From JAYSRU01 sp043720875 (lineage in GTDB: Bacteria; Bacteroidota; Bacteroidia; Flavobacteriales_D; Crocinitomicaceae): DNA of 56,304 bases. Position 1 is the first letter of the stretch. Each line of letters begins with the position of its first letter. The position numbers and the translations under genes were made by a program. The notes below the pieces were generated by a model. It worked only from the letters and a program-made list of their open reading frames with translations. It made no database searches and had not been told where the DNA came from. Below, one piece after another: positions 1 to 9,589 of this stretch. The stretch covers positions 1 through 56,304 of the forward strand of contig JAYSRU010000257.1 in assembly GCA_043720875.1 (NCBI GenBank), read 5' to 3'.

Positions 1-190
1 GTTTCGCCCAAGTTACCGCATTGGCTCTAAAACGTGTATATTCTGTCTAGTCTAAACGAAGATACAAAGGTTTTGGTTGGTTTTCACATAGGCAAGTAGA
101 ATTTAAGGTTAGTTTGTTAGTGCAAGGTAATCAAATAATTACAATTTGTGTTTTTTATGATACCCTATAAATTTTAGGCTATGATTTTCT
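1..190. other. Left edge, no assignable gene
   Basis: No convincing gene is seen in this stretch. Plus frame 3 is open from the window edge to a TAG at about position 48 and could be the last 15 codons of a gene cut by the boundary, but this is too short to name. The rest is AT-rich intergenic DNA ahead of the small regulator at 191. No exact TAnnTTTG promoter box was found for that regulator. Confidence 0.3.
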
Positions 191-415
191 TTGAACGTGA
201 AGTATCAGATTGTTTCAGAAGAAGTTGGAAAAAGAATAAGAGAAAAAAGAATACTTAAGAAACTTACGCAAATAGATGTTGCCTCACACTGCAATATTGA
301 GCGCACCAACCTGTCGCGAATTGAAAATGGCAAGACTAATTTAACACTACATACAATGCTAATTATTTGTGAAGCACTAGACATGTCTATTGAAGAATTA
401 TTTCACAAAATTTAA
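191..415 (+). CDS. Small XRE-family helix-turn-helix regulator
   Basis: A 74-residue protein that is almost entirely one Cro/C1-type helix-turn-helix domain. The segments GKRIREKRILKKLTQIDVAS and ERTNLSRIENGKTN give the two DNA-reading helices, followed by a hydrophobic helix ending in SIEELF, the usual close of this family. It should act as a soluble dimeric DNA-binding regulator; its target is unknown. The reading frame opens with TTG at 191, with GTG at 197 as an alternative; the only nearby ATG (181) is in another frame. It stands alone and converges on the murF-alr gene with a shared hairpin between them. No toxin or restriction partner is adjacent on the right; the left side is outside the window. 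Confidence 0.75.
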   Translation: MNVKYQIVSEEVGKRIREKRILKKLTQIDVASHCNIERTNLSRIENGKTNLTLHTMLIICEALDMSIEELFHKI

Positions 416-438
416 AAAACAAAAGTTCTTTTGTGAAA
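401..438. terminator. Hairpin between convergent genes
   Basis: A perfect 10-bp inverted repeat (TTTCACAAAA at 401-410 with TTTTGTGAAA at 429-438) spans the end of the XRE gene and the gap before the converging murF-alr gene. A nested palindrome CAAAAG-TT-CTTTTG (420-433) is an alternative fold. A-runs and T-runs flank it, so it may act as a weak bidirectional terminator. Confidence 0.45.
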
Positions 439-449
439 AACGATTAATT

Positions 450-2738
450 CTACGCTTCGATATAAACTCGATGTACGCGTTTAGAGATGCTGGTAAGCAC
501 TTCATACGGAATAGAATCTATTAGTTTTGCGAAGGCAAGTAAAGATTGCTGTTCACCAATTATTTCAACGCTATCTCCTCGCTTAACGTCAAGACCTGTA
601 ACGTTCACCATGATCATGTCCATACAAATTCTGCCAATCGTTGTACACGGGTGCTTATTAATATATACTGTGCCTTTTCCATTACCCAAAGATCGTTTAA
701 ATCCATCCGCGTAACCCACAGGAATAACAGCAATTTCCATCGCTTCTTTTGCGCAAAAACTTGCACTATAGCCTACACTTTCACCCGTTCTAACGTTTTT
801 CACCTGCGAAACCGTTGAATTCCATGAAACCACTGGATGCAAATGATTTGCTAATCTAGGATCATTTACACAACCATACATACCAATCCCAAGACGCACC
901 ATATCAAAACTAGCGTAGGCATAATTAGCAACTCCTTCCGAATTCAATAAGTGTTTTATGAATTTATTAGGTAGTTGTGCTTCAATTTTTATGCAAAGCT
1001 CATTAAAAGCAATTATTTGTTGCTCGGTAAAATCTCGACTCAACAGGTTGTCACTGTCCGCCAAATGCGAATAAACACCTACCACTCTAATTTCAGGTTG
1101 TGCATTTATCATGGCCAAAAGAGGAATTAGATCGCCGGTTGAAAATCCAAGTCTATTCATTCCCGTTTCCAATTTTAACTGAATAGGAAACTGAGTTACG
1201 CCTAAGTTTATACAGGTTGAGACAAACACGTTTAATTGTGCTAGGTCATAGATTGCAGGCTCCAAGTTCCAAGCAATTATATCTTCGAATGCCTCTTCCT
1301 CTGCATTCATGATGAGAATAGGTTTTGTGATTCCTGCTTTTCGCAACTCCACCCCTTCATCTGCATAAGCAACTCCAAAATATGCAACCCCATTACGTTG
1401 CAAAAACAAACTCAATTGTTCCGCTCCGGCACCATATCCACCTGCTTTTACCATTGCCAACACATTCGTAAATTTTGGCAAATGTTTAGTCATCTCTGTA
1501 ATGTTATGCTTTACCTCGCTCAGGTTGATGGTTAATTGTGTCTTATGTTTTTTAAGCTTGAGTTGTTGTGTTAACGACTCAGCTTTAGCAGATCTATTTC
1601 CTTTGATTAATACAACCGCATTTTCGATTTCTTTCACAATAATTGAAAGATCAATCGAAGCCGTTGAATAAACTATATCCACTCCTTCTTGTATTGCTAG
1701 CGCTTTGAAATGGTCAAATTGGGTAGTAGTATTTAAGAACAATATTTTGGGTCTTTTTTGGGCAACTTCTTTTTGATAGGCTAAAGCTTCCAAAAATGCT
1801 TCCTCGTCAAGGGTATACGTATCATTAATTATGGTAGATCCTAAAACCCCTTCGAATGTCTCTAAGCGCAACGATAAATGTTCTAGCTTGCCAATTTCAT
1901 TGCGAATCACAGCCGAATCAATTTGAAAATATCGCGCCAATCGACTTACTAGTAATGCCGTTTGTTTACTTGACTTTTCGGTGAACGGCAAATCAATAAT
2001 GTTGTTTTCATCCGCACTCGTTGGATGTAGTACTTCACTTTTCTCACACTTTTGAAAAATTGGCTCATTTGGCGTGATAAGTACCTTCACGTTGCTGAAA
2101 AGTTGCATTTTCTCAGAAAAATATTCAGTTTCAGCAATAAAATTTGCTCCGTGTCCTTTACCAAAATGTGTAAACACCCCCACAGTCGGTTGAATGATTT
2201 CATACAAACGAATCATTTCCCCCGGCTCAGATATTCCGGCTTCAATCAACCAAATGTCTGCCGATTGATTGCCAGACAAAATTGAGAGCGCTACACCAAG
2301 TTGTGAATTATAACTTTTTGGACTTCTGTAGACTGTTTTTGAAGGCAATAACGTAGCCGACGCCCATTCTTTGAAGGTTGTTTTACCCAAGGTGCCCGTA
2401 ATTCCAACTACTTCACCTTTATAAGATTTTCTAAAATATATTGCGAGATCTTGCAATGCCGCTAGTACATTTTCGACAAGAAAGTAGTTTGCATCGGCTT
2501 TTGGTTGCTCAGGTACGGCGGATACTACAAAATTTCGAACACCTTTATTGTAAGCATCCTCCAAAAATTCATTTCCAGAACGCTTTCCCGAATGCAAGGC
2601 AAAAAACACCATATTTTCTTGCCCAAAAATTAATCGCGTATCATAAATAACTTGATCAATTACTCCGATCGCACAATTTATCGGATTATTTGAACCAATT
2701 AATTTTTGGAATTGGGCATATGTAAGCGCTAACTTCAA
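450..2738 (-). CDS. murF-alr: Bifunctional MurF ligase / alanine racemase fusion
   Basis: A 762-residue cytoplasmic enzyme for peptidoglycan precursors. The first half (about 1-395) is a MurF-type ligase, which joins D-Ala-D-Ala to the UDP-MurNAc-tripeptide; its ATP loop is VGITGTLGKTTF near residues 111-122. The second half is a fold-III alanine racemase that makes D-Ala. Its PLP lysine lies in AMVKAGGYGAG (Lys431), and MVRLGIGMYG and VGYSASF follow as expected. This fusion is characteristic of Bacteroidota and couples supply of D-Ala to its use. The start is a TTG whose bases overlap the tdk stop as TTGA; an in-frame stop four codons upstream rules out a longer form. The overlap implies translational coupling with tdk. 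Confidence 0.95.
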   Translation of the reverse strand: MKLALTYAQFQKLIGSNNPINCAIGVIDQVIYDTRLIFGQENMVFFALHSGKRSGNEFLEDAYNKGVRNFVVSAVPEQPKADANYFLVENVLAALQDLAIYFRKSYKGEVVGITGTLGKTTFKEWASATLLPSKTVYRSPKSYNSQLGVALSILSGNQSADIWLIEAGISEPGEMIRLYEIIQPTVGVFTHFGKGHGANFIAETEYFSEKMQLFSNVKVLITPNEPIFQKCEKSEVLHPTSADENNIIDLPFTEKSSKQTALLVSRLARYFQIDSAVIRNEIGKLEHLSLRLETFEGVLGSTIINDTYTLDEEAFLEALAYQKEVAQKRPKILFLNTTTQFDHFKALAIQEGVDIVYSTASIDLSIIVKEIENAVVLIKGNRSAKAESLTQQLKLKKHKTQLTINLSEVKHNITEMTKHLPKFTNVLAMVKAGGYGAGAEQLSLFLQRNGVAYFGVAYADEGVELRKAGITKPILIMNAEEEAFEDIIAWNLEPAIYDLAQLNVFVSTCINLGVTQFPIQLKLETGMNRLGFSTGDLIPLLAMINAQPEIRVVGVYSHLADSDNLLSRDFTEQQIIAFNELCIKIEAQLPNKFIKHLLNSEGVANYAYASFDMVRLGIGMYGCVNDPRLANHLHPVVSWNSTVSQVKNVRTGESVGYSASFCAKEAMEIAVIPVGYADGFKRSLGNGKGTVYINKHPCTTIGRICMDMIMVNVTGLDVKRGDSVEIIGEQQSLLAFAKLIDSIPYEVLTSISKRVHRVYIEA

Positions 2739-3310
2739 TGTGCTATTTTATTGTAACACGCTCGACACAAAGGCTGATAGCTTTCAGTTTCACCAACTAA
2801 CACTTGCGTTTTTTGCTCAACTGTTCGGTGAGAAAATTGTGCTAAATTTCCACAAGAAAGACAAATCGCATGTACTTTCGTTACATACTCTGCAATACAT
2901 AATAAACCTGCCATCGGGCCGAAAGGTTTTCCTTGAAAATCCATATCTAACCCTGCCACAACAATTCTAACCCCTTGTTTTGCTAAATCATTCACAACAT
3001 CAATGATGTCTGCGTCAAAAAACTGAGCCTCATCAATTGCAATCAGACGTTCACCCTTCCAAAGGTTCAATATGTCTTTCGAATTATTAACAGGAATTGC
3101 TTTAAATGCACTCCCTTTATGGCTCACAACGTCGGCGTCATGGTAACGATTATCAATGCTTGGCTTGACTAATAATATTTTTTGTTGTGCAAATTCCGCT
3201 CGTTTTAACCGGCGGATTAATTCTTCGGTTTTTCCAGAAAACATGGAGCCACAGATGACTTCGATCCATCCTTGCTTGCGTTGTTCCCCAGGTTCCTGTT
3301 CCAAAAACAT
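2735..3310 (-). CDS. tdk: Thymidine kinase, type II
   Basis: A 191-residue salvage enzyme that phosphorylates thymidine with ATP. The P-loop GSMFSGKTEELIRRLKRA sits near residues 21-38, the DEAQFF Walker-B/lid segment is around 94-99, and four cysteines in CLSCG and CRAC form the structural zinc site. Length and motifs fit bacterial type II thymidine kinase. It begins with ATG at 3310, and its stop overlaps the TTG start of the murF-alr fusion by 4 bases, so the two are probably one transcript. No clear consensus promoter was found directly upstream. Confidence 0.95.
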   Translation of the reverse strand: MFLEQEPGEQRKQGWIEVICGSMFSGKTEELIRRLKRAEFAQQKILLVKPSIDNRYHDADVVSHKGSAFKAIPVNNSKDILNLWKGERLIAIDEAQFFDADIIDVVNDLAKQGVRIVVAGLDMDFQGKPFGPMAGLLCIAEYVTKVHAICLSCGNLAQFSHRTVEQKTQVLVGETESYQPLCRACYNKIAH

Positions 3311-3481
3311 TATTTATCCCTTGTTATTCGTGGTTTCTTCCTTGACAAGAAGCAATTTAACGGTAAAAATTCGTTTTTTGCCTTTCACTTGTGTAATTTT
3401 ACAGCACAAAAATGGATTAATAAAAAGAGTTGACCACTATAAAGTTGGTAAATGCTTCAAATTGTTGAAAAAAGAAAGAAA

Positions 3482-4231
3482 ATGAAAGAATTAGCTGCAA
3501 CCGAAAAAGTACTTGAAAAAGTAAAAGAAGCATTCAAAAATGTACAAACAGGCGTATTAACACAAGAAGAGTTGGAAGATTTAGTAGACAACGCACACGC
3601 CCTTTATGAACGTGCACTAATATTACGTTACAAAGCATACGAATCTAAAGTTTTTGGAAAAGATATTTCTGAGATAATTCAACCCAAAGTTGAAGAAGAA
3701 AAAGTGGTTGCTCCCATCAAAAAGGAAGAAGAAAAACCTGCAATGAAAGATGAACCTGAGGTTCAAGTATTAAGTAACCCAACACCCACGATAGATTTTT
3801 CAATATTTGACGATTTAGAACCAGTGGATTCAAAAAATATTCCTGAGGAAATAATCATCGAAGTAAAACCAATTGAGAAACCAGTTGAACCCGTTGTGGA
3901 ACAAAAATCAATATTTGAAGAAATTGAACCTATTGCTACGCACGTTGATTTGTTTCAAAAAATGAAACAAAAAAGCGACGCTCCCTTCATGAACTCAAAA
4001 CTTGAAAGTCTTATTGGCGCATTTGGATTTGCTCAAAAACTTCAAATCGTGAACGAATTGTTCGCTGGATCGCAAGAAGCTTTCGCTAATTTTGTAGAAG
4101 AAGCCGATTTGAAAGCCACAAGAGACGATGCAAATGTTCATTTACATAAATCTGTTCAAATTCATAAAATGAGTACAGACTCTGATGCTTTTGTTCAATT
4201 GGTATTAACTTACGAGCGCAAATATGTTTAA
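3482..4231 (+). CDS. Conserved hypothetical protein, acidic linker
   Basis: A 249-residue protein when started at the ATG at 3482; an in-frame ATG at 3452 would add ten basic residues and seems less likely. A helical N-terminus (about 1-65) is followed by a long low-complexity acidic and proline-rich linker rich in E, K, V and P (about 65-165). A conserved-looking C-terminal domain begins near NSKLESLIGAFGFAQKLQIV and contains NELFAGSQEAF. I recall proteins of this shape in many Bacteroidota but know of no function. No signal peptide or membrane segment is seen, so it is probably cytoplasmic. It overlaps the downstream peptidase gene by 8 bases and so is likely co-translated with it. Confidence 0.7.
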   Translation: MKELAATEKVLEKVKEAFKNVQTGVLTQEELEDLVDNAHALYERALILRYKAYESKVFGKDISEIIQPKVEEEKVVAPIKKEEEKPAMKDEPEVQVLSNPTPTIDFSIFDDLEPVDSKNIPEEIIIEVKPIEKPVEPVVEQKSIFEEIEPIATHVDLFQKMKQKSDAPFMNSKLESLIGAFGFAQKLQIVNELFAGSQEAFANFVEEADLKATRDDANVHLHKSVQIHKMSTDSDAFVQLVLTYERKYV

Positions 4232-5492
4232 CATTTATCGTTACCTCTTAATATTATGTCCTAGCATCTTTTATGCTCAATTTGAAGCAGAGAAGGATGT
4301 TGTCAGAACATTATGTTCCCCAAATTACCACGGAAGAGGTTACGTAAATAACGGCGATAGTTTAGCCGCTGAGCTTATCGCTTTGGAATTTCAAAAACGC
4401 GGAGGATTGGCATTAAACAATACCTATTTTCAAAATTTTAGTTTCCCAGTGAACACCTTTCCTGATAAGATGTCTGCTGCTACCAATTCGCGGTCATTGG
4501 TGCCTGGAGTAGACTTTATGGTGGACCCGGCTTCTGCTGGTTATACAGGAATCTTAAAAAGTGTCTATTTCCCAGTCTCGGCATTCTTTGACAAGAAAAT
4601 AGAAACCGTTTTCCTACAAAAAATAACCGCTACGAATAACGTATTGATAGTGCTGCCTGTACTTTCCTTTAAAAAAGATAGTTTAAAACTGGCAAAGGAA
4701 ATTATCAAAACAATCTCTCTCAGCTATGCGACAGCCCAGCTTTATAACTCAAAATTTACGTGGTCGGTTGCAGATGAACAAAGTAAATATTTACAACTTT
4801 GGATACAAGAATCCGCAATAAATGCTGCAAAAGACTCGCTTATCACACTTGATATTACAGCACAATTTAACACAAAGCATAACACTAGAAATGTAATTGC
4901 CTCTTTTCCGTCAAAAGCTAAAAACGCTAAAACAATTTTCTTCACGGCACATTACGACCATTTAGGGAGAATGGGGAATTCCACTTATTTTCCTGGGGCA
5001 AATGACAATGCCAGTGGCGTAGGATTACTTCTAAATTTAATGACCTATTACAAATCAAATCCGTCCAAATACACCCTCGTCTTTATAGCTTTTGCTGGTG
5101 AAGAAGCAGGATTACTTGGGTCACAACATTACGTTCAAAATCCTTTACTTCCATTGCAAAACATTCGATTCCTGTTAAACCTAGACATAATGGGAAGCGG
5201 AGAAGATGGTATTACTGTTGTGAACGGAACTTTACACGAGAAAGAATTTAAAGCCTTAGAAAAAATTAATGCCAAAAAATCCTATTTAAAATTAGTGAAA
5301 ATTAGAGGAAAAGCCGCCAATAGTGATCATTACTTTTTCAGTGAAATGGGTGTGCCCGCTTTCTTTATCTACGCTATGGGACCGAATAAAAATTACCACG
5401 ATATTGAAGACAAATTTGAAAATTTAAGTTTTTCTGAATACAACGATTTAACACATTTAATTATTGACTTTGTTAAACGCCTAAAAAAGTAA
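4224..5492 (+). CDS. Secreted M28-family zinc aminopeptidase
   Basis: A 422-residue exported peptidase. A signal peptide (about 1-18, ending in FYAQ) is followed by a divergent N-terminal region and then the M28 catalytic domain (about 220-422). The zinc and catalytic motifs appear in order: HYDHLG, NDNASGVG, AGEEAGLLGS, NLDIMGSG and the late histidine in NYHDIEDKF. The family cleaves N-terminal residues from peptides in the periplasm or outside the cell. No T9SS sorting domain is seen at the C-terminus, so the product is probably periplasmic. The start overlaps the preceding gene, and a large T9SS protein follows 22 bases downstream, suggesting a three-gene operon. Confidence 0.9.
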   Translation: MFNIYRYLLILCPSIFYAQFEAEKDVVRTLCSPNYHGRGYVNNGDSLAAELIALEFQKRGGLALNNTYFQNFSFPVNTFPDKMSAATNSRSLVPGVDFMVDPASAGYTGILKSVYFPVSAFFDKKIETVFLQKITATNNVLIVLPVLSFKKDSLKLAKEIIKTISLSYATAQLYNSKFTWSVADEQSKYLQLWIQESAINAAKDSLITLDITAQFNTKHNTRNVIASFPSKAKNAKTIFFTAHYDHLGRMGNSTYFPGANDNASGVGLLLNLMTYYKSNPSKYTLVFIAFAGEEAGLLGSQHYVQNPLLPLQNIRFLLNLDIMGSGEDGITVVNGTLHEKEFKALEKINAKKSYLKLVKIRGKAANSDHYFFSEMGVPAFFIYAMGPNKNYHDIEDKFENLSFSEYNDLTHLIIDFVKRLKK

Positions 5493-5514
5493 CAAGCTAT
5501 TCAACCACTACATT

Positions 5515-8500
5515 ATGTTTAAAATACTTCTCGTCTTTTTAATTGTTGCCAGCACTTCCTCCATTTTGGGCCAAACATGGGTCGGTAAACAAACGGTAAT
5601 TAACCCGCTCGTAACACGTGCAGCAAGTTGCACACCCCCAAGCGGTAAAACAATAATGGAGCTCAACAATGTTAGGGCTTTAATTCATACTGGAGGTAAC
5701 TTATGGCAAATACCTAATCAAAACACCTGTATGTATGAAGTGCCTAAAAACTCAGGAATTGTGGCACTTTTTACCTCAGCTCTTTGGCTTGGAGGAACGG
5801 ATATCAACGACCAATTAAAACTAGCTGCGTTGCGTTACCGTGATGGACAAGATTATTGGACGGGTCCACTAACGCCTGGAGCGGCTACCATTACACCTGA
5901 AGAATGTAAGAAATACGACAAACATTTTGTGACTGTAAAAGACGATGTAAAAGAATTTAATTCATGGTATGAAGCTGGTCTCGATGACATTGCTAATGGA
6001 ACAAATCTTCAAAATAGTTTATACCCGAATTACCAAATACCTTTAGAAATAAAAGACTGGCCAGCACATGGAGATATTTCTCTTGGTCAAGATTACTACC
6101 TTGCTCCTTTCTTTGACCGCAACAATAACGGCGTTTACGAATGGGTATTGGGCGATTACCCTTGGTACGATTTCACGAAATCAATTTCGTGTAAAGTTGA
6201 CCGAACCGTTTCCTTATTTGGCGATCAAAATTTTTGGTGGGTAATGAATGACAAAGGAAACATCCATACCGAAACCAATTCAGAACCTATTGGCATGGAG
6301 ATTCGCTCACAAGCATTTGCTTTTACTTCGAATGACCAGATAAATAACATGACCTTCTACAATTATCAATTAATTAATCGTGGAACACAAACACTATTCA
6401 ATACCTATTTTGGAGTTTTTGTTGATGCGGCTTTAGGAAATCCGAACAACGATTATGTAGGTTGTGACGTAAACAGAGGGTTGGCATATGTTTACAATGG
6501 AACAGCTGTTGACAACGAAGGTCCGGCCGGCTTTAAGGGCTATGGGGCCAATCCACCGGCAGTTGGAATGGACTTTTTCGAAGGGCCTTATCAAGATAAT
6601 GACAACCTAGATAATGCCTTTGGAATTGGGGATAAAGAAGCGCTAAATGGAATTGGTTTCGGAGATGGCATTGTGGATAATGAGCGTTTCGGAATGCGTA
6701 GATTTATGTATTACAATAACGGTTCTGGTGGTTTCAATACCGATCCACAAAATGCTACAGAATATTATAAATTCCTGCGCGGTATCTGGAAAGACAACAC
6801 TAAGATTGTTTATGGTGGAAATGGACATATTTCTGATCCACAAGCCAACCCATCCGTACCGGCAGATTTTGTTTTCCCTGGAAGTACGGATACCTTAGGG
6901 TGGGGAACTGGAGGATTACCTCAAGTACCTTGGACCGAACAAACTGCAGGAAACCCGCCAGCTGACCGAAGATTTCTTCAATCTGCCGGACCATTTGTAC
7001 TTACACCAGGTGCGGTAAACAACATAACAGTTGGTGTTTGTTGGTCAAGGTCTGGTCAATCAGATCCTTTCAGTTCAGTTGAATCATTGTTAGTTGCTGA
7101 TGACAAAGCACAATCTTTATTTGAAAACTGTTTTAAAATCATTGAAGGACCCAATGCGCCAAATATGAATGCGCAAGAGTTGGATAAAGAGGTCATATTA
7201 ACCCTATCGAATCCAACAAATTCCAATAATTACCAAGAATTATACGAAGAATTTGATCCAAGTATTGCAAGTAGTAATCCCAATGCAGATGAAACCTATA
7301 ATTTTCAAGGCTATCAAATTTTTCAATTGTTAAATGACCAAGTAAGTATTTCAGAGTTAGGAGATACCGACTTAGCACGGCAAGTTGCACAATGTGACAT
7401 TATAGACAACGTTGACCGAATCATCAATCATGATTTTGATGCCGAAATCAACTCGTCTCTACCCGTTGAGATGGTTAATGGAGAGAACAAAGGAATTCGT
7501 CATTCATTTAAAATAACCACGGATCTTTTTGCTGCCGGTGCCAACAAGAATTTGGTGAATTTTAAAACCTATCATTATATGGCAATAAGTTATAGCCACA
7601 ATGAATACGAACCCTACGTGCCTACAGATCCAAATCTATTGAATGGTCAGAAAAAAAGATATTTATCAAGTAGAAAATCTGCCTACGGTGCAGTAAAATT
7701 CGTGAGTGTAACACCACACAAATCTGCCCCAGAAATGCAAGGAACGGTCTTTAGTTATGCTTATGGCTTTTCCCCAGAGGTAACCCGCTTAGATGGAACA
7801 GGTAATGGTTCAAGGTCTTTAGAATTAACCGACGATTCTGAAAAGTCTATCCTTGCAAACGGTGCGATAAATGAAGCTACATATAAAGCCGGTGCTGGTC
7901 CGATAAATATAAAAGTGATAGACCCGTTGAATGTAGTTGGTGGATATTTCGAATGTAAATTCCGTACCTACTCAAATCCTACCACAGAAAATGTAAGTGT
8001 AAAAGGAATTGACACAGCGCGCTTTACTCTTTTTCATTATGCCAGTGAAAATGGTTCATTTATAGACTCTATTTCATCCGAAAACACTATAAAAGTAGAC
8101 AATGAACAACTAATTCCTGCTTGGGGTATATCGGTTCAAATCACTCAAATACCGTACACATTAAATACTGGGCAATTAATGACTTCTTTCAGGTTCAATC
8201 GGTTCGCATTACCGATCGGTTCAAGTATTTCATTTAAAGATTCTACTAAAAGATGGCTCAATCCAATTACTGATACAGATGATAATTATCCTACAAATTG
8301 GATCCTATCAGGCAGTAATGCAGTTCCAGCTGCTGCTCCTGCAATCGGATTTGGTGACGAGGGCTGTTACCCTGATGTCATAAACAAAGACAATAACCAA
8401 CAATACGAAAAAATTTGGGACGGAGGCTTAGCCCCTTACTCGCTTGTGGGACACACATGTCCTTTTGCACCAATTCAATTTCCTGCTTTCTTTGGAAGTT

Positions 8501-9510
8501 ATGCTACAAGTGTAAACAGGAGTACGATTGCACGAGCTTCAAGTATTGATATTGTTTTCACTTCCGATAAAACGCTGTGGACGCGCTGTGCTATAATTGA
8601 ATTGGGTACAAATCAAAGTTTCACAATTGGCGGCGCAGAGAAAGGAGTCTTGCGTAAAAGTTTGAGCGTCAATAAAGAAGGACAACCTGATGGAACTGGA
8701 ACTTATGGTTTAGGCTGGTTTCCTGGTTATGCCATTGATATCGAAAACGGAATGCGGCTTCAAATGGCGTTTGGTGAAAACTCAAGTTTAGGTATTGATA
8801 ACGGCGGAGATATGAAGTGGAATCCTACAAGTACATTAACACAGAACTTTATACCAATTCTTGGCGGCCAACACCCCATTTATGTGTTTGGTGTTGGTAT
8901 TGCTGGTAGCGCATGCCCATTTTACCAAGAATCCAATAATTGGATATACGACAATTTAGCACTGGCTAATAACATTGGCTATTTGAATGCTTATAGTAAC
9001 TTAATGTGGGTGGCAAACCCCGTACTTGCACCAGGACAGTCACTTCTATCTTGCAATGCACGCATTAAAGCACGCATTCAAAAAGAATACGAAAACAAAA
9101 CGTTTAGTAATAAGAATGCTGCAAAACCAATGTACAGTTGGAAGATGGATGACAATGCCTTGTTAACCAACAACAGTGACGGATTGCAAGCTGCAATGGA
9201 TTTGATCGGTATTGTTCCCAATCCGTATTATGCTTATTCTGAGTATGAACGCGATCGTTTAGACACAAGGGTGAAACTCATAAATCTTCCCTCACAATGT
9301 AGTGTAAGCATTTATAACATTTCTGGAAAACTGATGAAAAGCTTTAAAAAGGATAATGATCTTACGTACCAAGACTGGAACTTACAAAATTCTGTGGGTT
9401 TGCCTTTGGCAACGGGCACCTATCTCATTCACGTTGAAGTGCCCGGCGGTGGATCTAGGATCTTAAAATTCTTTTTAGCTGCAAGGCAATTTGACTCGCA
9501 AGGGTTGTAG
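5515..9510 (+). CDS. Large secreted protein with T9SS sorting domain
   Basis: A 1331-residue exported protein. It has a signal peptide (about 1-19, ending ILGQ), then a very long stretch of beta-rich sequence containing an Asp/Asn-rich, possibly calcium-binding segment (FDRNNNGVYEW near 201-211). At the end is a domain resembling a type A T9SS C-terminal signal: GIVPNPYYAYSEYERD near 1231-1246, SVSIYNISGKLMKSF, and GTYLIHVEV before the last strand. T9SS would move it across the outer membrane for surface attachment or release. The final residues (ARQFDSQGL) extend past the usual Lys-rich end. No enzyme motif was recognised. It closes the operon begun at 3482 and is followed by a strong terminator. 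Confidence 0.85.
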   Translation: MFKILLVFLIVASTSSILGQTWVGKQTVINPLVTRAASCTPPSGKTIMELNNVRALIHTGGNLWQIPNQNTCMYEVPKNSGIVALFTSALWLGGTDINDQLKLAALRYRDGQDYWTGPLTPGAATITPEECKKYDKHFVTVKDDVKEFNSWYEAGLDDIANGTNLQNSLYPNYQIPLEIKDWPAHGDISLGQDYYLAPFFDRNNNGVYEWVLGDYPWYDFTKSISCKVDRTVSLFGDQNFWWVMNDKGNIHTETNSEPIGMEIRSQAFAFTSNDQINNMTFYNYQLINRGTQTLFNTYFGVFVDAALGNPNNDYVGCDVNRGLAYVYNGTAVDNEGPAGFKGYGANPPAVGMDFFEGPYQDNDNLDNAFGIGDKEALNGIGFGDGIVDNERFGMRRFMYYNNGSGGFNTDPQNATEYYKFLRGIWKDNTKIVYGGNGHISDPQANPSVPADFVFPGSTDTLGWGTGGLPQVPWTEQTAGNPPADRRFLQSAGPFVLTPGAVNNITVGVCWSRSGQSDPFSSVESLLVADDKAQSLFENCFKIIEGPNAPNMNAQELDKEVILTLSNPTNSNNYQELYEEFDPSIASSNPNADETYNFQGYQIFQLLNDQVSISELGDTDLARQVAQCDIIDNVDRIINHDFDAEINSSLPVEMVNGENKGIRHSFKITTDLFAAGANKNLVNFKTYHYMAISYSHNEYEPYVPTDPNLLNGQKKRYLSSRKSAYGAVKFVSVTPHKSAPEMQGTVFSYAYGFSPEVTRLDGTGNGSRSLELTDDSEKSILANGAINEATYKAGAGPINIKVIDPLNVVGGYFECKFRTYSNPTTENVSVKGIDTARFTLFHYASENGSFIDSISSENTIKVDNEQLIPAWGISVQITQIPYTLNTGQLMTSFRFNRFALPIGSSISFKDSTKRWLNPITDTDDNYPTNWILSGSNAVPAAAPAIGFGDEGCYPDVINKDNNQQYEKIWDGGLAPYSLVGHTCPFAPIQFPAFFGSYATSVNRSTIARASSIDIVFTSDKTLWTRCAIIELGTNQSFTIGGAEKGVLRKSLSVNKEGQPDGTGTYGLGWFPGYAIDIENGMRLQMAFGENSSLGIDNGGDMKWNPTSTLTQNFIPILGGQHPIYVFGVGIAGSACPFYQESNNWIYDNLALANNIGYLNAYSNLMWVANPVLAPGQSLLSCNARIKARIQKEYENKTFSNKNAAKPMYSWKMDDNALLTNNSDGLQAAMDLIGIVPNPYYAYSEYERDRLDTRVKLINLPSQCSVSIYNISGKLMKSFKKDNDLTYQDWNLQNSVGLPLATGTYLIHVEVPGGGSRILKFFLAARQFDSQGL

Positions 9511-9518
9511 GAAATAAA

Positions 9519-9551
9519 AAGCCTGCTCCATAAAATGAAGCAGGCTTTTTT
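9519..9551. terminator. Bidirectional intrinsic terminator
   Basis: A 9-bp perfect stem (AAGCCTGCT at 9519-9527 with AGCAGGCTT at 9539-9547) has an 11-nt loop, T-run on the right and A-run on the left. It lies between the convergent T9SS genes and can serve both. Confidence 0.85.
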
Positions 9552-9589
9552 CACCTATCTAAAACAAAACTTTACGAATGCCCTCTATG

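Noticed and set aside
191..415. XRE regulator as part of a restriction or toxin-antitoxin locus
   Set aside because: No partner gene is adjacent on the right; its only neighbour is the convergent murF-alr gene, and the left side is outside the window.
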